DNA of 64,000 nt from Telopea speciosissima (GCF_018873765.1 NC_057925.1:6149568-6213567), one strand, 5' to 3'; counted from the first letter of the stretch, positions 1-10,930 are shown. Numbers and translations: made by a program. Notes: generated from the letters alone by a model not told the origin.

Positions 1-200
1 TTGGTTAGAATTGGCCCCAAATCTTTAGTGATTTAAATTCAATATAAGTTTTATTGATTTTATGTTATTTTACAAATTAAAAGAAGAAAACAATGGCCAA
101 AATGCAAATCATATTTTAATGAAACTAGAGCGACTCAAAAGAGAGTTCACGAAAATCAATAGGATTCAGTATCGGATGCTTTCTTTCAAGTTCTTCTTCT

Positions 201-436
201 TCGTTTTTTTTTTTTGTTTTTTTTTTTTGTAGACAGGAGGGGTATCCGACTTTAGGCCGACTAAATCCCCCCGGGCTCGTACATGATCCCTGCGCCACGC
301 ACGAACTGGGAGCTTCTGGGCCCTAGTGAGCCTCAGGCGGGTGGCCCCAAGAAATTATGGGGCGACGAAGGTTTGATCACGAGACCTCGCTTCCTGAGAC
401 GGAGTCTCATGTCCCCTCCAAGCCAACTGCACTAAC
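201..436 (-). mobile_element. tRNA-derived SINE, minus strand
   Basis: Read on the minus strand, the segment begins with a tRNA-like head (A-box-like word near 419-436, degenerate B-box-like word near 371-389) and ends in a long A run, seen as the T-rich stretch at 201-230. The body matches a second copy at 6818-7048, including the words around CCCAGTTCGTG and the catgtacgagccc-type motif, so the two belong to one family. Target duplications were not resolved for this copy. Confidence 0.7.
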
Positions 437-495
437 CCCTTCAGAACTCCCTTATCCGACTTCTTAAAGACAAAAACCCATGAAAACTACTAAAA

Positions 496-678
496 GGATT
501 CTGTCCAGCACCTTGTCCGGGCTGCATGTGCAGCGTCGAACTTGGTGAGGTATGAAAAGACCGGCTCACCCCTGCTCGGGCAAGGCACTCGGACAGGGGT
601 GAGACAATCTTTTTACGTCTCACTGTGTCCGGCATTGCACAAGCAGCCCGGGCAGGGTGCTGGACAGGAGCCGAGTCC
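496..678. repeat. Hairpin (foldback) element
   Basis: Two arms of about 75 bases pair with each other (ctgtccagcac on the left, gtgctggacag on the right). The centre carries the core seen in the other hairpins of this window: a CACCCCTGCTCGGGCAAGG-type word facing its inverse. No protein is encoded. Confidence 0.7.
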
Positions 679-689
679 AATCTTTGATT

Positions 690-1289
690 ATATAACTCTA
701 GTGTAGACTCTAGCAACTCATCTCGACAATCTACAATTTGAAAATACTTGAACATATTGTCCATATCAAAAACCGGATATACTAGTTCATTGGGTCTATG
801 ACAGGGAATGGGGAGTAAACTAAGGATAATTCTACTTTAGAGGGTAGGTCCTCCTAGAAAGAGAGAATGAGAAGGAGATATTAATTCTTCATGTCCATTC
901 ATAACTACGTATGGCGTATATGTAGCTTTTACAGATCAGTGTCTTCTAGATAACTCTATATTATTATAGCTGGCATCATTCCCTTAAACCTCAACCGAAA
1001 TAACATGACTTTCCCACTTTCCCAAATCCTAACAGAAATCATACAAAGTGTGTGAGCTTGGTTGATCGTGTCCTTGCTCTGATTCTCCTGCGAAGAGGTG
1101 CATTCGTGGTGTCCCCACCAGCCACCTCAGCTCTGCTTAGATCAACAGCTGGCATCATATCAGTCTAGGTTCCATGCATGCCCAATCCCAATCCCAAGCC
1201 CAAGCCCAAGCCCAGCCCAACCCATTTACTAATTATATAAAGGGAGTGTTGAATGACATCTTGTAATTATCCCTTTTTTATTCCCAAAA
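690..1289. other. Intergenic, nothing recognised
   Basis: No ORF of note. A short run of CCCAAG/CCCAAT words lies near 1190-1226. Otherwise it is unremarkable AT-rich DNA. Confidence 0.5.
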
Positions 1290-1497
1290 AATCTTTAAGA
1301 TAGGAGTATGTTACGCTATTGTAAATTTAATTCTAATGTTTTAGTACAAGGGTAAAATAATCCTTTTACACCAATAATTAACAATAGACTAACACCGTTA
1401 CGGTAAAGGGGGTTGATTTGAGTTTTTAAAAAAATCAGGGGGTGATCTAATTTTTGTTTGAAAATCAGGGGGAGACGTGTAATTTATCCTTTTCAAA
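1290..1497 (-). mobile_element. One-ended remnant of a 30.2-kb-type MITE
   Basis: On the minus strand this matches the left two thirds of the MITE at 30165-30507: the terminal stretch with repeated ATCAGGGGG words, then gtaacggtgttag, then the aaaacattagaattaaa stretch. The other end is missing, so this is a truncated copy. Confidence 0.6.
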
Positions 1498-2294
1498 AAT
1501 AAGTTAAAAGTGATATATCATTGTCATGCACATTTATCAAGGACACATGAAATGACATTATTATCCTCGTTTGAAAAAAAATTGTGTGTCATACTAAAAG
1601 ACCAAAAAAAAAAAAAAAAAAAACTAAGATTATAAATTAATTGACACCTTAAGGGATGTCTGTTAGGCACTTGACTAATATGCCAAAAGCTCTAGAGTTG
1701 ATAGAACGCATTAAATCAAGCCTTTTAACCTATCTCATACTAGGCTGACCCAATTTAGTTCCTATACATTAGAGTGGGCTCCATAGGCACCTAATAAATC
1801 ACCATGCTTCCGTAGTTATCATCCTCGACGGCTCTTACTCTAGGCAGCTTTTACTCTGGTGATAGATAGCTCTTTCCAAGCAACTCCACTCTGCCTCCAA
1901 TTGCTATCAATTTTGAAGAGATTAATTGGATTTAGTTATTATATATGTTTGGTGGCCAAAAAAAGAAAAGAAAAAAAAATAATAATAATAATGATACAAT
2001 GATTGATTTGCGTGTCTATCTCTTCTCAAATTTCAAAAACAAAGACAAAAATCATAATTGATTTATGTTTGACTGTTTATAGTTATCTCTCCTCTCATGT
2101 GTTTGTCTTAGTTACTTGGAACTCTTGCCCTTATTTTAAATCTGTTTTGTTTTGTGTTTTTTTTTTTTTCTCTTTTTTGGTAAGAAATTTTAAATATGTT
2201 TTGTGAAGTCTTAATAGGAGGTGGATTTTATATCCGCCATTCCACGGTTCTAAAAGTCGGTTAACCTTATGGGATTGGTGTGTGGTTTGTGTGA
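1498..2294. other. Intergenic, low-complexity tracts
   Basis: Contains A-rich runs near 1600-1622 and 1958-1992 and a T-rich run near 2158-2172. No gene or element recognised. Confidence 0.4.
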
Positions 2295-2303
2295 TTACAC
2301 TTT

Positions 2304-2725
2304 GGGAAAATTACATGAGTAGCTACTTTTGGGTTTTCATTTACAAAACTGATCACTCTATGTTTGAGTTAATAAAAATAGACAAAAACAAGTTTAGTTT
2401 TACAAAACTAGATAAAACAGTGACTCTCCTTCCTTCCTCGGCAGTTCTCCTCTGAAAAAATCTCTTTTTTTCCCTCTATTACTTGGGGTAGCAGAGAATG
2501 ACGGTGGCTGGGACAAGGGTAGGGTTGCAAGGAACGGAGGATGCCTGGGCAAGAAGGCAATGACAGTGGTAAAAATGTCTAAAAAAGTAAGTGTGGGAGG
2601 GAGAGACATTATTTTGTCCAGTTTTATAAATCTTAACTTGTTTTTATCTATTTTTGTTAACTCAAACATAGGGTGGACAGTTATGTAAATGAAAACCCAA
2701 AAGTAACTAATCATGTAATTTTCCC
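2304..2725. mobile_element. Mutator-like MITE with perfect 9-bp TSD
   Basis: Terminal inverted repeats of about 140 bases begin GGGAAAATTACATGA on the left and GGGAAAATTACATGAT when the right end is reversed. The element is flanked by the exact 9-base direct repeat TTACACTTT (2295-2303 and 2726-2734). Long inverted ends plus a 9-bp duplication are the Mutator signature. The 422-bp body encodes no transposase, so it is non-autonomous. Confidence 0.88.
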
Positions 2726-2734
2726 TTACACTTT

Positions 2735-3475
2735 CATCAGTAAAAAAAAAAAAAAAAAACAGAAAAATAAAGGAGGTGGATTTAAGGTCAATGGATTGTT
2801 TTATATTACTAGCTAGGTTAGGTTTGTGCCCCGCACCGTAGACCATATATATTATTTGTTAGAAATAAAAGCCATTTGACTGCAAATGTTTTCTACAATT
2901 CCTACTACTGAAATTGCAGAATCCAAGTTTCATAAAAAAATGATTGCTCTATACAAAGAAGATTTACATCTTCATTCTAAATCTTCCTCTCGTACTATTG
3001 AATAAATCTAGGATACAATCTTTTTCAAGATTAAAAATAAAATTCTTCATAATTGTGCTGCTGGCCTTGACATTGAGAGGAATAGGTATCTTGCAGCTCG
3101 TTCGACCTCTCCTTTTTTCTTCCCATCCAACCTTGTTTTATTGTATCATCATCTTCTTTTAATGGTTGTTTTGGTGTATTCCCCATTCTTGCATGGTTGT
3201 TTTGTCCAACCTTCTGTTTTTTCTTTGGTAAGTTGTGACCTCATTTTATATTGCTTTGTTAGTGTCTTTTCCTTCAGTTAGCCTTCTTGGCTCTTGTCGT
3301 GTATTTTTTTTCATTTTTTAATATGTATTTGTATTCATCCAAAAAAAAAAAAAACAAAAGACCTAGGCTCTAGTTTAGGTTGATTTCATCATGTGTATCA
3401 ACTATCTTATATGGGAAAGATAGATTATTATATAAGCAATAATATATAAGCAATAATTTCAAATGAATCGCCAAT
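2735..3475. other. Intergenic, nothing recognised
   Basis: A-rich run at 2742-2759 and short ORFs without recognisable content. No gene called. Confidence 0.4.
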
Positions 3476-3670
3476 GAAAATTTTATGGGAGAAGAACACT
3501 ATTTGGGCGCGTGCGGTGTACATGAAATGACTGCCGCACCCCCTTGAAAAAGAGGAAAATCCCAGAGATACAATGGTTTTATCACGTGTCCCAGTGTTTG
3601 GGTGCAGGGGCGGACAGCACACTGCACGCACTGACTTATCACGTAGCATTCTTTCTCCCATAAAATTTTC
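3476..3670. mobile_element. MITE with about 20-bp terminal inverted repeats
   Basis: Begins GAAAATTTTATGGGAGAA and ends with its reverse complement. The interior is more GC-rich than the flanks and has no coding capacity. I found no convincing target duplication, so the superfamily is left open. Confidence 0.55.
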
Positions 3671-4169
3671 ATGATTTGGTTTGTTATCAATCTATTGGTT
3701 CAAATCAAACCAAGACAAATCAATTCTAATTATCCTTCAATGGGCCAAATCGAAACGGTTAAAAAACCGCTTAGTTGAGTGAGGAAAACTATTTTGGATA
3801 GTTTTGAAAACCCATATCTAAAATTGTATACTTTTCTTAATTGAAATAATGAATTTTGTGAGAGCAAACATGATTTTATTTTTCCCTAGGTATTTTGTGT
3901 ATTTGGAGATTAGGATCCATCCGCTAGAAGCACGAGTCAATTCCCAAACGGGAAGGGATCATCTGCAGCCCTACTCCATTTGTAAATGATAAAAATAGGA
4001 CAAGTGGTTGCCTCTCACATGGTGCAGGTACATGCAAAGGAACCAAACTGTTCGCCAAAAACACCAAATAGAAATAATGTTTGAAAAGCCCACTCCCAAT
4101 ATATTGGGAATAGTCTGACAACTCTGACCTTGCGTTATCTCTCCACCTGCCATGCTTCTACAAGTAATT
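3671..4169. other. 5' part of array unit 1
   Basis: Mostly non-coding. The stretch at about 4060-4110 (aataatgtttgaaaa..., ccaatatattgg) resembles the block before copy 2 at about 7795-7850, so it is part of the repeated array unit. Confidence 0.4.
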
Positions 4170-4502
4170 GATGACTACGGATCCAGATCCTCTACTGCTG
4201 AGCTGCCCGGCAGGACCGTGCTGTCGAGATACAGTGAGGTACGCAATGACCACCTTACCCCTGCCAAGCGCCTTGTCCGAGCAAGGGTAAGGCGGTCATT
4301 ACGAGTCTCACCGTGTCTTGGCATCATGGTCCTGCCGGGCAGCTCATCATGGTCCTGTCGTGCTGCGCGGACATAGTAAGATGGGAAATGATCGCCTTGC
4401 CCAAGTGACCTTACCCCCACTTGGGCAAGGCACTTGGGCAGTGGTAAGACAGTCAATCACGCCTTGCTGTGTCTGCGCATCTCCGCAGTAGAGGATCCAA
4501 AT
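4170..4502. repeat. Compound hairpin element upstream of copy 1
   Basis: Outer ends are inverted (gatcctctactgc on the left, gcagtagaggatcc on the right). Inside are two successive hairpins. The first pairs gagctgcccggcagg with its inverse near 4350. The second pairs words around cttgcccaagtg and cacttgggcaagg. Each has the ACCTTACCCC / GGGGTAAGG type core. It looks like two related foldback elements nested or fused. Confidence 0.7.
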
Positions 4503-4674
4503 TGCAATTGTTGCCATTGGAGTCTTGGACAGGACAGAGTCCAGGGTGGCTGGTGGTATTCTTAAATCTTTGAAAAAACCTGAAAGAAATCATCCAAAGT
4601 TAGATTCCTTCCTTCCTCCCCAAGTTGCACAAGAAACCTACCAATGAAGAAACTGTCGCCAAGTATTGGACCCA

Positions 4675-4740
4675 TTAGTGTTGACCTCACGAACTTGCTC
4701 GCCAAGCCAAAGCTTATCATGTTTATCCGGTCAAAGTGAA
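4675..4740 (+). promoter_or_regulatory. Conserved upstream block with W-box cores, copy 1
   Basis: This block (gaacttgctcgccaagcc, then GTTTATCCGGTCAAAG) recurs before several array copies. It holds TTGACC at 4681-4686 and GGTCAAA at 4729-4735, both W-box cores of the type bound by WRKY factors. Function is inferred from motif and conservation only. Confidence 0.5.
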
Positions 4741-4789
4741 ATGCCCATCTCTTTTGCATCAATATTTTAATATCATGGGTTGCTTTTTC

Positions 4790-4802
4790 TATATATATAT
4801 AG
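4790..4802 (+). promoter_or_regulatory. TATA box, copy 1
   Basis: An uninterrupted TATATATATATA tract lies about 175 bases before the start codon, at the position where the other copies have TATAAATA. Confidence 0.55.
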
Positions 4803-4975
4803 TATTAAGGTAGTATAGATTCCATCTCAGGTGATCTCACACTCATCCAACTCTCTCAACTCTCAACATTCAAATTTTCGGTTCTCATCAAACACTTTCA
4901 GAGATTCCAAAGTCTGAACTCCGAACCAGTCAAATCTCCTCTCTGTTTGTTTCTGAAAAGTAAGTAAATCAAAAA

Positions 4976-5182
4976 ATGGCCTTGATGTCAGCCCTATTCA
5001 GCTGTTTTGGGCTTCCTTCTTGTCGCATCTCCAATGACTTAATGGAAGCTGCAGATGATCACCAAAACCAGAAGAAGGGTCCATCTGATCAGAAAGAGAA
5101 ATCCTTCAAAGCAAAGCCAAAGTCTGGAGCTCCAATTCCAGTTTCTTACTTCCCACTCAACTCAAACCTCTCTCGCTTATAG
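4976..5182 (+). CDS. Small array protein, copy 1 (subfamily A, 68 aa)
   Basis: First of eight tandem copies of a small gene whose function I do not recognise. The 68-residue protein has a hydrophobic N-terminus (MALMSALFSCFG) with Cys10, a Ser/Asp segment, a Lys-rich middle (DQKEKSFKAKPKSG) and the C-terminus IPVSYFPLNSNLSRL shared by the whole family. The start is the ATG after an A-rich leader, as in copies 2 and 3. The hydrophobic stretch is short for a signal peptide; membrane tethering through the cysteine is possible but unproven. A second Cys (LPSC) is unique to this copy. Conservation of the reading frame and C-terminus among all copies is the main evidence that it is real. The stop codon TAG overlaps a GTGAGT donor-like word. 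Confidence 0.82.
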   Translation: MALMSALFSCFGLPSCRISNDLMEAADDHQNQKKGPSDQKEKSFKAKPKSGAPIPVSYFPLNSNLSRL

Positions 5183-5340
5183 TGAGTGTCTCTCTGTTAG
5201 TAATTGTTGATCATCAAACACAAACTGAAGAAATGAAAGACCCACAAAAGAAGGGATATCTCAGGCCACCTCTACAGGCTCCTGCGTCGATGATACGGGG
5301 GCAACTTGAGAGCCCTGAGTGTTAGCTCTGGTGGCACATT
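5182..5340 (+). other. 3' UTR of copy 1 with conserved GGCCACC element
   Basis: After the stop comes a stretch ending ATCTCAG at 5264, then a block (GGCCACCTCTACAGGCTCC, GATGAT) that recurs at the same place after copies 2-4 and in weaker form after copies 5 and 6. The interval 5182-5264 has GT...AG ends and may be a small intron. Confidence 0.5.
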
Positions 5341-5399
5341 CCAGCATGCTTTGATCATTTGTACAATCTATTGTTGGTGTATATTATATATATTGATTA

Positions 5400-5929
5400 A
5401 GTTAATAAACAGGGGACTGGTACTCCATTAAATCCAAAACCTGGTCTTTTAATTATGGGTAAAAGCTCAATTTCTCCTTTATCAGCATAGGTTTTTCATT
5501 CCTGAATACTACCTTTGGATTTTATACTTTTATTCAAGGTTTCTAGCAGAATATATGTTTCATTAAGATTAACTTTTCAACTACTAGTTACTTGTAACCA
5601 ATTTTTGTTTTCTTTGTTGTTCTCAATTCTAAACTATTCTTGTCAAAACATAAGAACAATCAGTGTTTCAAAGACATTAGACAAGCGAGTGGTTTGTTGT
5701 CCTTACCAATATGTTTTAGGAGTGAGTCCCCTTTTTAGGTTTTAGTTTTCTTTGCTTTTAGTCTGTCTTTAGGCTTGTTTGCCTCTTTTTTAATCTTCAA
5801 TAAATTTTTTATTTAAAAAAAAAAAAAAGACATTGGACAGGCTAATAACCTGACAATACTGACCATTTGAACTACATAGACCCCCCCTTTTTATTTATTT
5901 ATTTATTTATTTTTGGCATAGAGGCCTAA
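5400..5929. other. 3' flank of unit 1, shared with unit 2
   Basis: No gene. The text from about 5457 (gtaaaagctcaatttctc) to about 5860 matches 9625-9830 closely, and part of it matches 31770-31910. It is therefore duplicated array flank. Confidence 0.6.
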
Positions 5930-5935
5930 TTTCCC

Positions 5936-6800
5936 ATGGAGCACAATCGTAAGGTCATATCTAACGATGGTGTACTTCTTACTAATCCTACTGTTTACCG
6001 TCGCCTTGTCGGACGCCTACTATACCTCACCATTACTCGACTAGATCTGGTGTATTATGTAAATGTCTTAAGTAACTTCATGACCACACTCTTTGTGTTG
6101 TTTGCTACATTAAATCTGCTTGGGTATTGGCATATTTTTCTTTGTCACTAGCCTGCTAGTTTTAACAACCTACTCTGAGCACTCAATTTGGGTTGCTTGT
6201 TCTACTACATGACGATCCATCATAGGTTATTGTACTTTTCTTCATACAAACCCTATATTTTGAAAGTCTAAAAGACAACATACAGTCTCACGGTTCTTTG
6301 TCGAAACCAAATATCGTTCTATGACGGTCTACAACTTGTGAAATCACTTGACTTCAATAGTTTATATTTGAACTCCGCATTCCACACCATACCGCTATTC
6401 TTTACTGGACAATTAGACGACTCTACATATTGTTTAAATCCTATCTTCTACGAGAGAACAAAACACATCGAAATAGATTGTTATTTTATCCCTGGACAAA
6501 ATTATTTCTGCATGGTCACTTCAAGACTTTCTTCCGTGCCTTCCAAACACAAAGTTGCAGATGTTCTCACCAAAACCTTGGAAAGATATAACCTTTACAC
6601 TTACAGGCTCGTATGCAAGTTGGTGCATGATCTCCACTTTTCAAATTTAGGTAAAGTATTGGACATATTTTTCACATGTGTACATGTCTTCCATTGTAAT
6701 ATTTTCATATATATATTTAGATTCAATTTTTGTTGTAAATATCTTAGTTATGAGAAATCTTCTCCATCTCTTTTGTATTTAAACATATATAGACAATGAA
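5936..6800 (+). pseudogene. Ty1/copia pol remnant, copy 1
   Basis: Translation gives the region between reverse transcriptase and RNase H of a copia polyprotein (YRRLVGRLLYLTITRLDL), followed in shifting frames by RNase H remains (KTKHIEIDCYF-like and a KHKVADVLTK motif). Several stops and frameshifts break it. The same remnant occurs after copy 2 at 9885-10920, so it was present before the two units duplicated. Confidence 0.8.
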
Positions 6801-6817
6801 ATAAATCAAAGGAGTTT

Positions 6818-7048
6818 TTTATTTTTATTTTTTTAGGAACTAGAGGTGTCCGGCCGTTGGCCGACTAATTCCCTCAGGGTTCGTGCATGACCCCACAACA
6901 CACACGAACTGGGAGATACTAGGCCCCCATGCTCACCAGGGAGTTTTCTCTAAGGCGGATGACCCCAAGGGGGGAGGCAGAGTTGAACTCAGGACCTTCA
7001 GCTTCCTTAGGCCTTCTCCTTTACCAATTGCGCTGCCCCTTGAAGTTA
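6818..7048 (-). mobile_element. SINE, minus strand, with about 15-bp TSD
   Basis: On the minus strand it has a tRNA-like head (A-box word agcgcaattggtaaagg, B-box-like ggtcctgagttcaactc) and an A-rich tail. It is flanked by AAATCAAAGGAGTTT (6803-6817) and AAATCAAAGGAATTT (7049-7063), 14 of 15 identical. The matching place in unit 2 (about 10928) is uninterrupted, so the insertion followed the unit duplication. Confidence 0.85.
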
Positions 7049-7069
7049 AAATCAAAGGAATTTAAAATT

Positions 7070-7313
7070 AAACTGATTAAAGGAGTACCAGATCCCGATT
7101 TATTAATTTAATCAACAGGCAGTGTACATCAACAATAAATTGTACAAATGATCTATAGATGCACAACAAGAGGCCATGCAGTTATAGGTTTTTATACTGT
7201 CAAAGTGCGCCAGCAGAGCCAGCCAGAGCAGGGGTGGCCTGAATTTCCCTTCTTTTTCTTCTTCTACAACAACCCAAAAAATCATAAACATACTATATAT
7301 GTTTGGCTTGCCA
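7070..7313 (-). pseudogene. Inverted, gene-less relic of the array unit
   Basis: Read on the minus strand, 7070-7265 matches the 3' flank of the small gene (gaaattcaggccacc, tttgacagtataaa, atcatttgtacaat, attaataaa, ctggtactcc). Directly beyond it, 7298-7311 holds ggcaagccaaaca, a piece of the upstream promoter block. The coding part is missing, so this is a collapsed unit in opposite orientation. The same relic lies in unit 2. Confidence 0.65.
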
Positions 7314-7329
7314 CTTTAATTGGATTATT

Positions 7330-7690
7330 ATTTTAAAGAAAAAGGCTGCAACCTCGTCCCGCTACTCAGCTACAAATGTTGACACGTGGTTGAGGTGTCA
7401 ATCGAACGATACCCTTGAGCTGGGAATAATGCACATCGCATGGACATGTTCATACGATCATTCTCAGCTCTGGGATATTGTTCCAGCAAAAAAAATTTGG
7501 CTGCTACCCTACTGCCCCCAATAGTAGGTACTAACTTGGAATAATCCCTTTTTCCTTTGGGTTTACAAATACTCTCTTAGGTTTTTGTATTTTCTAAAAT
7601 ATCCTTCTAGATTCCAAATTGATGCCTACAAAAGGGGCAGCGGGATATAGCGACAACCTGGGCATCATCCAATTTTTGTTCACACCCCAT
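7330..7690. repeat. Nested inverted repeats
   Basis: A hairpin around 7385-7490 pairs words such as gagctgggaataatgc with its inverse, and a similar hairpin lies at about 13320-13420. The right-hand stretch 7490-7690 (caaatactctcttagg, ccttctagattcc) matches arms of the larger foldback at 13135-13713. Confidence 0.5.
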
Positions 7691-8090
7691 CCACGTGTCA
7701 ACATCTGCCCCGCATCGGATGATGTCAAGCTCGAGGGTGCGCTGGAGAGGAACCCAATCCATGAAGCACCGGGCATGCAGTATACAAAAATAATCACAAG
7801 GAAATAGTGTTTGAAAATTCCACTCCAAATATATTGGAAAATTATCTCTCCACGTGCCAGGATTGTAAACTTATATTCTAGTCCATCCATGTGTACTTTC
7901 TATTAATCTTAATAAAACGATCTTTCTATCCAAAAAATAAAAAAAAATATCACCACGTGCGGATTCTATAATAATAAGGACGACGCAGCAATCATCCAAA
8001 GTAGGTTCCTTGCCCCCCAAGTTGCCCGAGACATCTACCAACGAAGAAACTGTTGCCAAGTATCCACAGCACATCAGCGGACCATTGAAA
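7691..8090. other. 5' part of array unit 2
   Basis: Non-coding. Contains the ccaaatatattgg block and the text caacgaagaaactgttgccaag that precedes other copies as well. No gene. Confidence 0.4.
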
Positions 8091-8119
8091 TAATGTTATC
8101 AAATCATGTGGGGCTTGGA

Positions 8120-8228
8120 CCCAATATTGGTGACCACATTAACTTGCTCGCCAAGCCCCAATGCTTAACATGTTTACCCGGTCAAAGCGAAAGAAATATC
8201 ATGGGGTTGCTTGCTTCTTCTATAAAAT
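8120..8228 (+). promoter_or_regulatory. Conserved promoter block and TATA box, copy 2
   Basis: Carries aacttgctcgccaagcc, then CCCGGTCAAAG with a W-box core (GGTCAAA at 8180-8186), then TATAAAAT at 8221-8228, about 190 bases before the start codon. The spacing is the same as in copies 3 and 4. Confidence 0.55.
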
Positions 8229-8420
8229 GGGCACTTGGTAGTATAGATTCCATCTCAAGTGGTCTCACACTCATCCAAGTCTCTCAAGTCTCAACTCTCA
8301 AATTTTCGGTTTTCATCAAACACTTCAGAGATTCCAAAGTCTGAACTCCGAACCAGTAAAATCTCCTCCTTTGAAGTTATCGTTTCTGTTTGTTTCTGAA
8401 AAGTAAGTAAATAAAAAAAT

Positions 8421-8642
8421 ATGGCCTTGATGTCAGCCCTCTTCAGCTGTTTCGGGCTTCCTTCTTCCCGCATCTCCAATGACTTAATGGAAGCAGCTGC
8501 TGCAGATGATCACCAAAATCAGAAGAAGAGCCCGGTGCTGCCATCTGATCAGAAAGAGAAAGCGGTCAAAGCCAAACCAAAGTCTGGAGCTCCAATTCCA
8601 GTTTCTTACTTCCCACTCAACTCAAACCTCTCTCGCTTATAG
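8421..8642 (+). CDS. Small array protein, copy 2 (subfamily A, 73 aa)
   Basis: Second copy, 73 residues, the longest of the set because of extra Ala (EAAAADDH) and a PVLP insertion in the middle. The family layout is complete: MALMSALFSCFG with Cys10, acidic/polar segment, Lys-rich KEKAVKAKPKSG, and C-terminal APIPVSYFPLNSNLSRL. The start is the ATG after an A-rich leader. The leader differs from copy 1 mainly by small indels. Length changes in frame in the variable middle, with unchanged ends, suggest selection on both termini. Stop TAG overlaps a GTGAGT donor-like word. Function unknown. Confidence 0.83.
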   Translation: MALMSALFSCFGLPSSRISNDLMEAAAADDHQNQKKSPVLPSDQKEKAVKAKPKSGAPIPVSYFPLNSNLSRL

Positions 8643-9120
8643 TGAGTGTCTCTCTGTTATTGTTGATCATCAAACACAAACTGTAGAAATGAAAGACCCC
8701 AGCAGGCCAGGCGACGGAGTAGACTTCCACACGCAGAGTGTTTTCTGTGTTAATTTGCGATACATCAGCAATGGTGGTTCAATTACTTTCAGGAATACTG
8801 GCTTTCTTTAACTAAGAAAGAAAAAGAAGGGACATTTCAGGCCACCTCTACAGGATCCGGCGTTGATGGTTCAGGGGCGATTTGAGAGTCCTGCTTGAAG
8901 GCTCTGCTGGCACACTCTAGCACACTTTGACATGGTCTCTGATCGCATACCTATAAATAAATAAAGGCTCCCACCACTGCAGGGTCTGAGGAGGGTCATA
9001 ATGTAAACAACTTTACCCCCACTTCGAGAAGAGGCTGTTTTCAGACCGCGTATACATATAAATCATTTGTACAATCTTTTATTGGTGTATACTATCTATT
9101 GATTATAAATTAATAAACAG
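8642..9120 (+). other. 3' flank of copy 2
   Basis: GT...AG-bounded interval 8642-8840 (gtgagtgtc to acatttcag), then the conserved GGCCACCTCTACAGG block. Further on comes the tail region with atcatttgtacaat and attaataaacaggggact. No coding capacity. Confidence 0.5.
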
Positions 9121-9884
9121 GGGACTGGTCCTCCCTTAATTATTCCTTTTAAATGTGATTTCCGTCGGCTTTGTTTAGTACTTTCGATCAGTATTGGTAA
9201 TTTTTTTTCTTGGTCGCTAGACAAGGGTCTTATTTATGCCAACACATGGCATCATATTCTGCCTTATTTTGTAGATATTTTTGGAATGTATAAGTGTATA
9301 ATATTTGAATTTGAATTGTACAGTTACAATACATTAACCTAGGGAATTTTAGGGAATCCTATCCCCCAGATTAGGGAGGCAATCATGCCACCATATCCTT
9401 ATTATTTTATGTATAAATAGCCTATTATCTATCAATGGAAAGACAAACCATTTTAGCCTCATATCTACATGTTACCAAATTAACAAAGGGAAAAGAAATC
9501 CAATTTATCACAGAGTCTTTGGTGAATAAATATGACTTGCCTACACTCGTTACTGACCTGGACGAGTCCCAAGGTTTGAGGTAGGGAAGTCGAGTCTAAA
9601 AACCTGGTTTTTTTTTTATTTAAGGGTAAAAGCTCAATTTCTCGTTTATCAGCAGAGGTTTTTTATTCCTGAATACTACCATTGGATTTTATACTTCTAT
9701 TCAAGGTTACTACCAATTTTTGTTTTCTTCGCTGTTCTCAATTCTAAGCTATTATTGTCAAAATATACCAGCAATCAGTGTTTTAAAAGACATTGGATAA
9801 GGCAATAACCCGAGAATTCTGACCATTTGAACTACACTGATGCCTTTCCCCCCCCCCCCCCCCTCATTCGTAGAGGCCTAATTT
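9121..9884. other. Duplicated 3' flank of unit 2
   Basis: About 9625-9830 repeats the text after copy 1 at 5457-5860. A C-run lies at about 9848-9863. No gene recognised. Confidence 0.5.
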
Positions 9885-10930
9885 CCCATGGAACCCAATC
9901 TCAAGCTCACATCTAACAATGGTGCCCTTCTTATTGATCCTGCTATTTACAATTGCCTTCTCAGATCCCTACTATACCTCACCATCACTCGACTAGATTT
10001 GGCATGATCTGTAAATGTCTTAAGTCACTTAATGAGAACACCACTTGAGCCTCATTAGCAAGTGACTCTTTGTGTTGTTCCCTACATTAATTCGAGCCCC
10101 TAGTACTATTGGCATATTTTTCTCTATCACTAACCCACCAGTTTTAATGGCATACTCTGAGTACTCAAATTGGGCTGCTTGTTCTACTACACAACGATCC
10201 ATGACATGTTATAGTACTTTTCTTGATACAAACCTTATGTCTTGGAAGTCCAAAAAACAACTTATAGCCTCACGGTCCTTTGCTAAAACCGAATATTATG
10301 CTATGGCGTCTGCTACTTGTGAAATCACTTGGCTCCAATAGTTGCTATTTGACCTCCGTGTATCATGTCATACCCCTATTCTTTACTGGACAATTAGACG
10401 GCTCTACATATTGTTTAGATCCTATCTTCTACAAGAGAACAAAACACATCGAAATAGATTGTTATTTTATCCGTGACAAAATAATTTCTTGCCACATCAA
10501 GACTTCTTTATTGCCCTCCAAACATAAAGTTGCCGGTGTTCTCACCCAAGCCTTGGAAAGATCTGACCTTTACAGTCTTGTATGCTAGTTGGTGCGTGAT
10601 CTCCACTTTTCAAATTGAGAGGAAGTATTGGACATATTTTTCACTTGTGTACATATCTTCCATTGTAATATTTCCATGGGGCGTTGTTCTTTGTGCCACA
10701 ACGCAGCCTGCGCCCAGGCACATCAGGGTGGGCGCTATGACCACCTTGCCCCCCTGCATATGCTGCCCATGTGCTTAGGCGCAGGCTGTGTTGTGGCAAA
10801 GCGGTAACATTCTCCCTATTTCCATATATGTTTAGATTCAATTTTTGCTTTACATATCTTAGTTACCTTGCATTGGAGAAATTTCTTCATCTCTTTTTTA
10901 TCTAAACATATGTAGACAATGAAATAAATC
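9885..10930 (+). pseudogene. Ty1/copia pol remnant, copy 2
   Basis: Homologous to the remnant at 5936-6800 and better preserved. It contains an RNase H stretch readable as SWKSKKQLIASRSFAKTEYY and a KTKHIEID-like end. Stops break it, for example ...TWLQ followed by TAG. A hairpin element (10678-10816) is inserted near its 3' end. It encodes no functional polyprotein. Confidence 0.82.
10678..10816. mobile_element. Hairpin element with 9-bp TSD and empty paralogous site
   Basis: The 139-bp palindrome (ggggcgttgtt... against gggagaatgtt... reversed; arms share gccacaac and cagcctgcgcc) has a GACCACCTTGCCCCC core. It is flanked by TATTTCCAT at 10669-10677 and 10817-10825. In unit 1 the same place (about 6692-6720) has no insert, which fixes both borders. 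Confidence 0.87.

Noticed and set aside
441..764. 107-aa ORF on the minus strand
   Set aside because: It lies across a palindromic element; the composition reflects the hairpin arms and no domain is seen.
4962..4970. GTAAGT just before the ATG of copies 1-3 as a splice donor
   Set aside because: Splicing there would remove the start codon, and copies 4 and 6 lack it.
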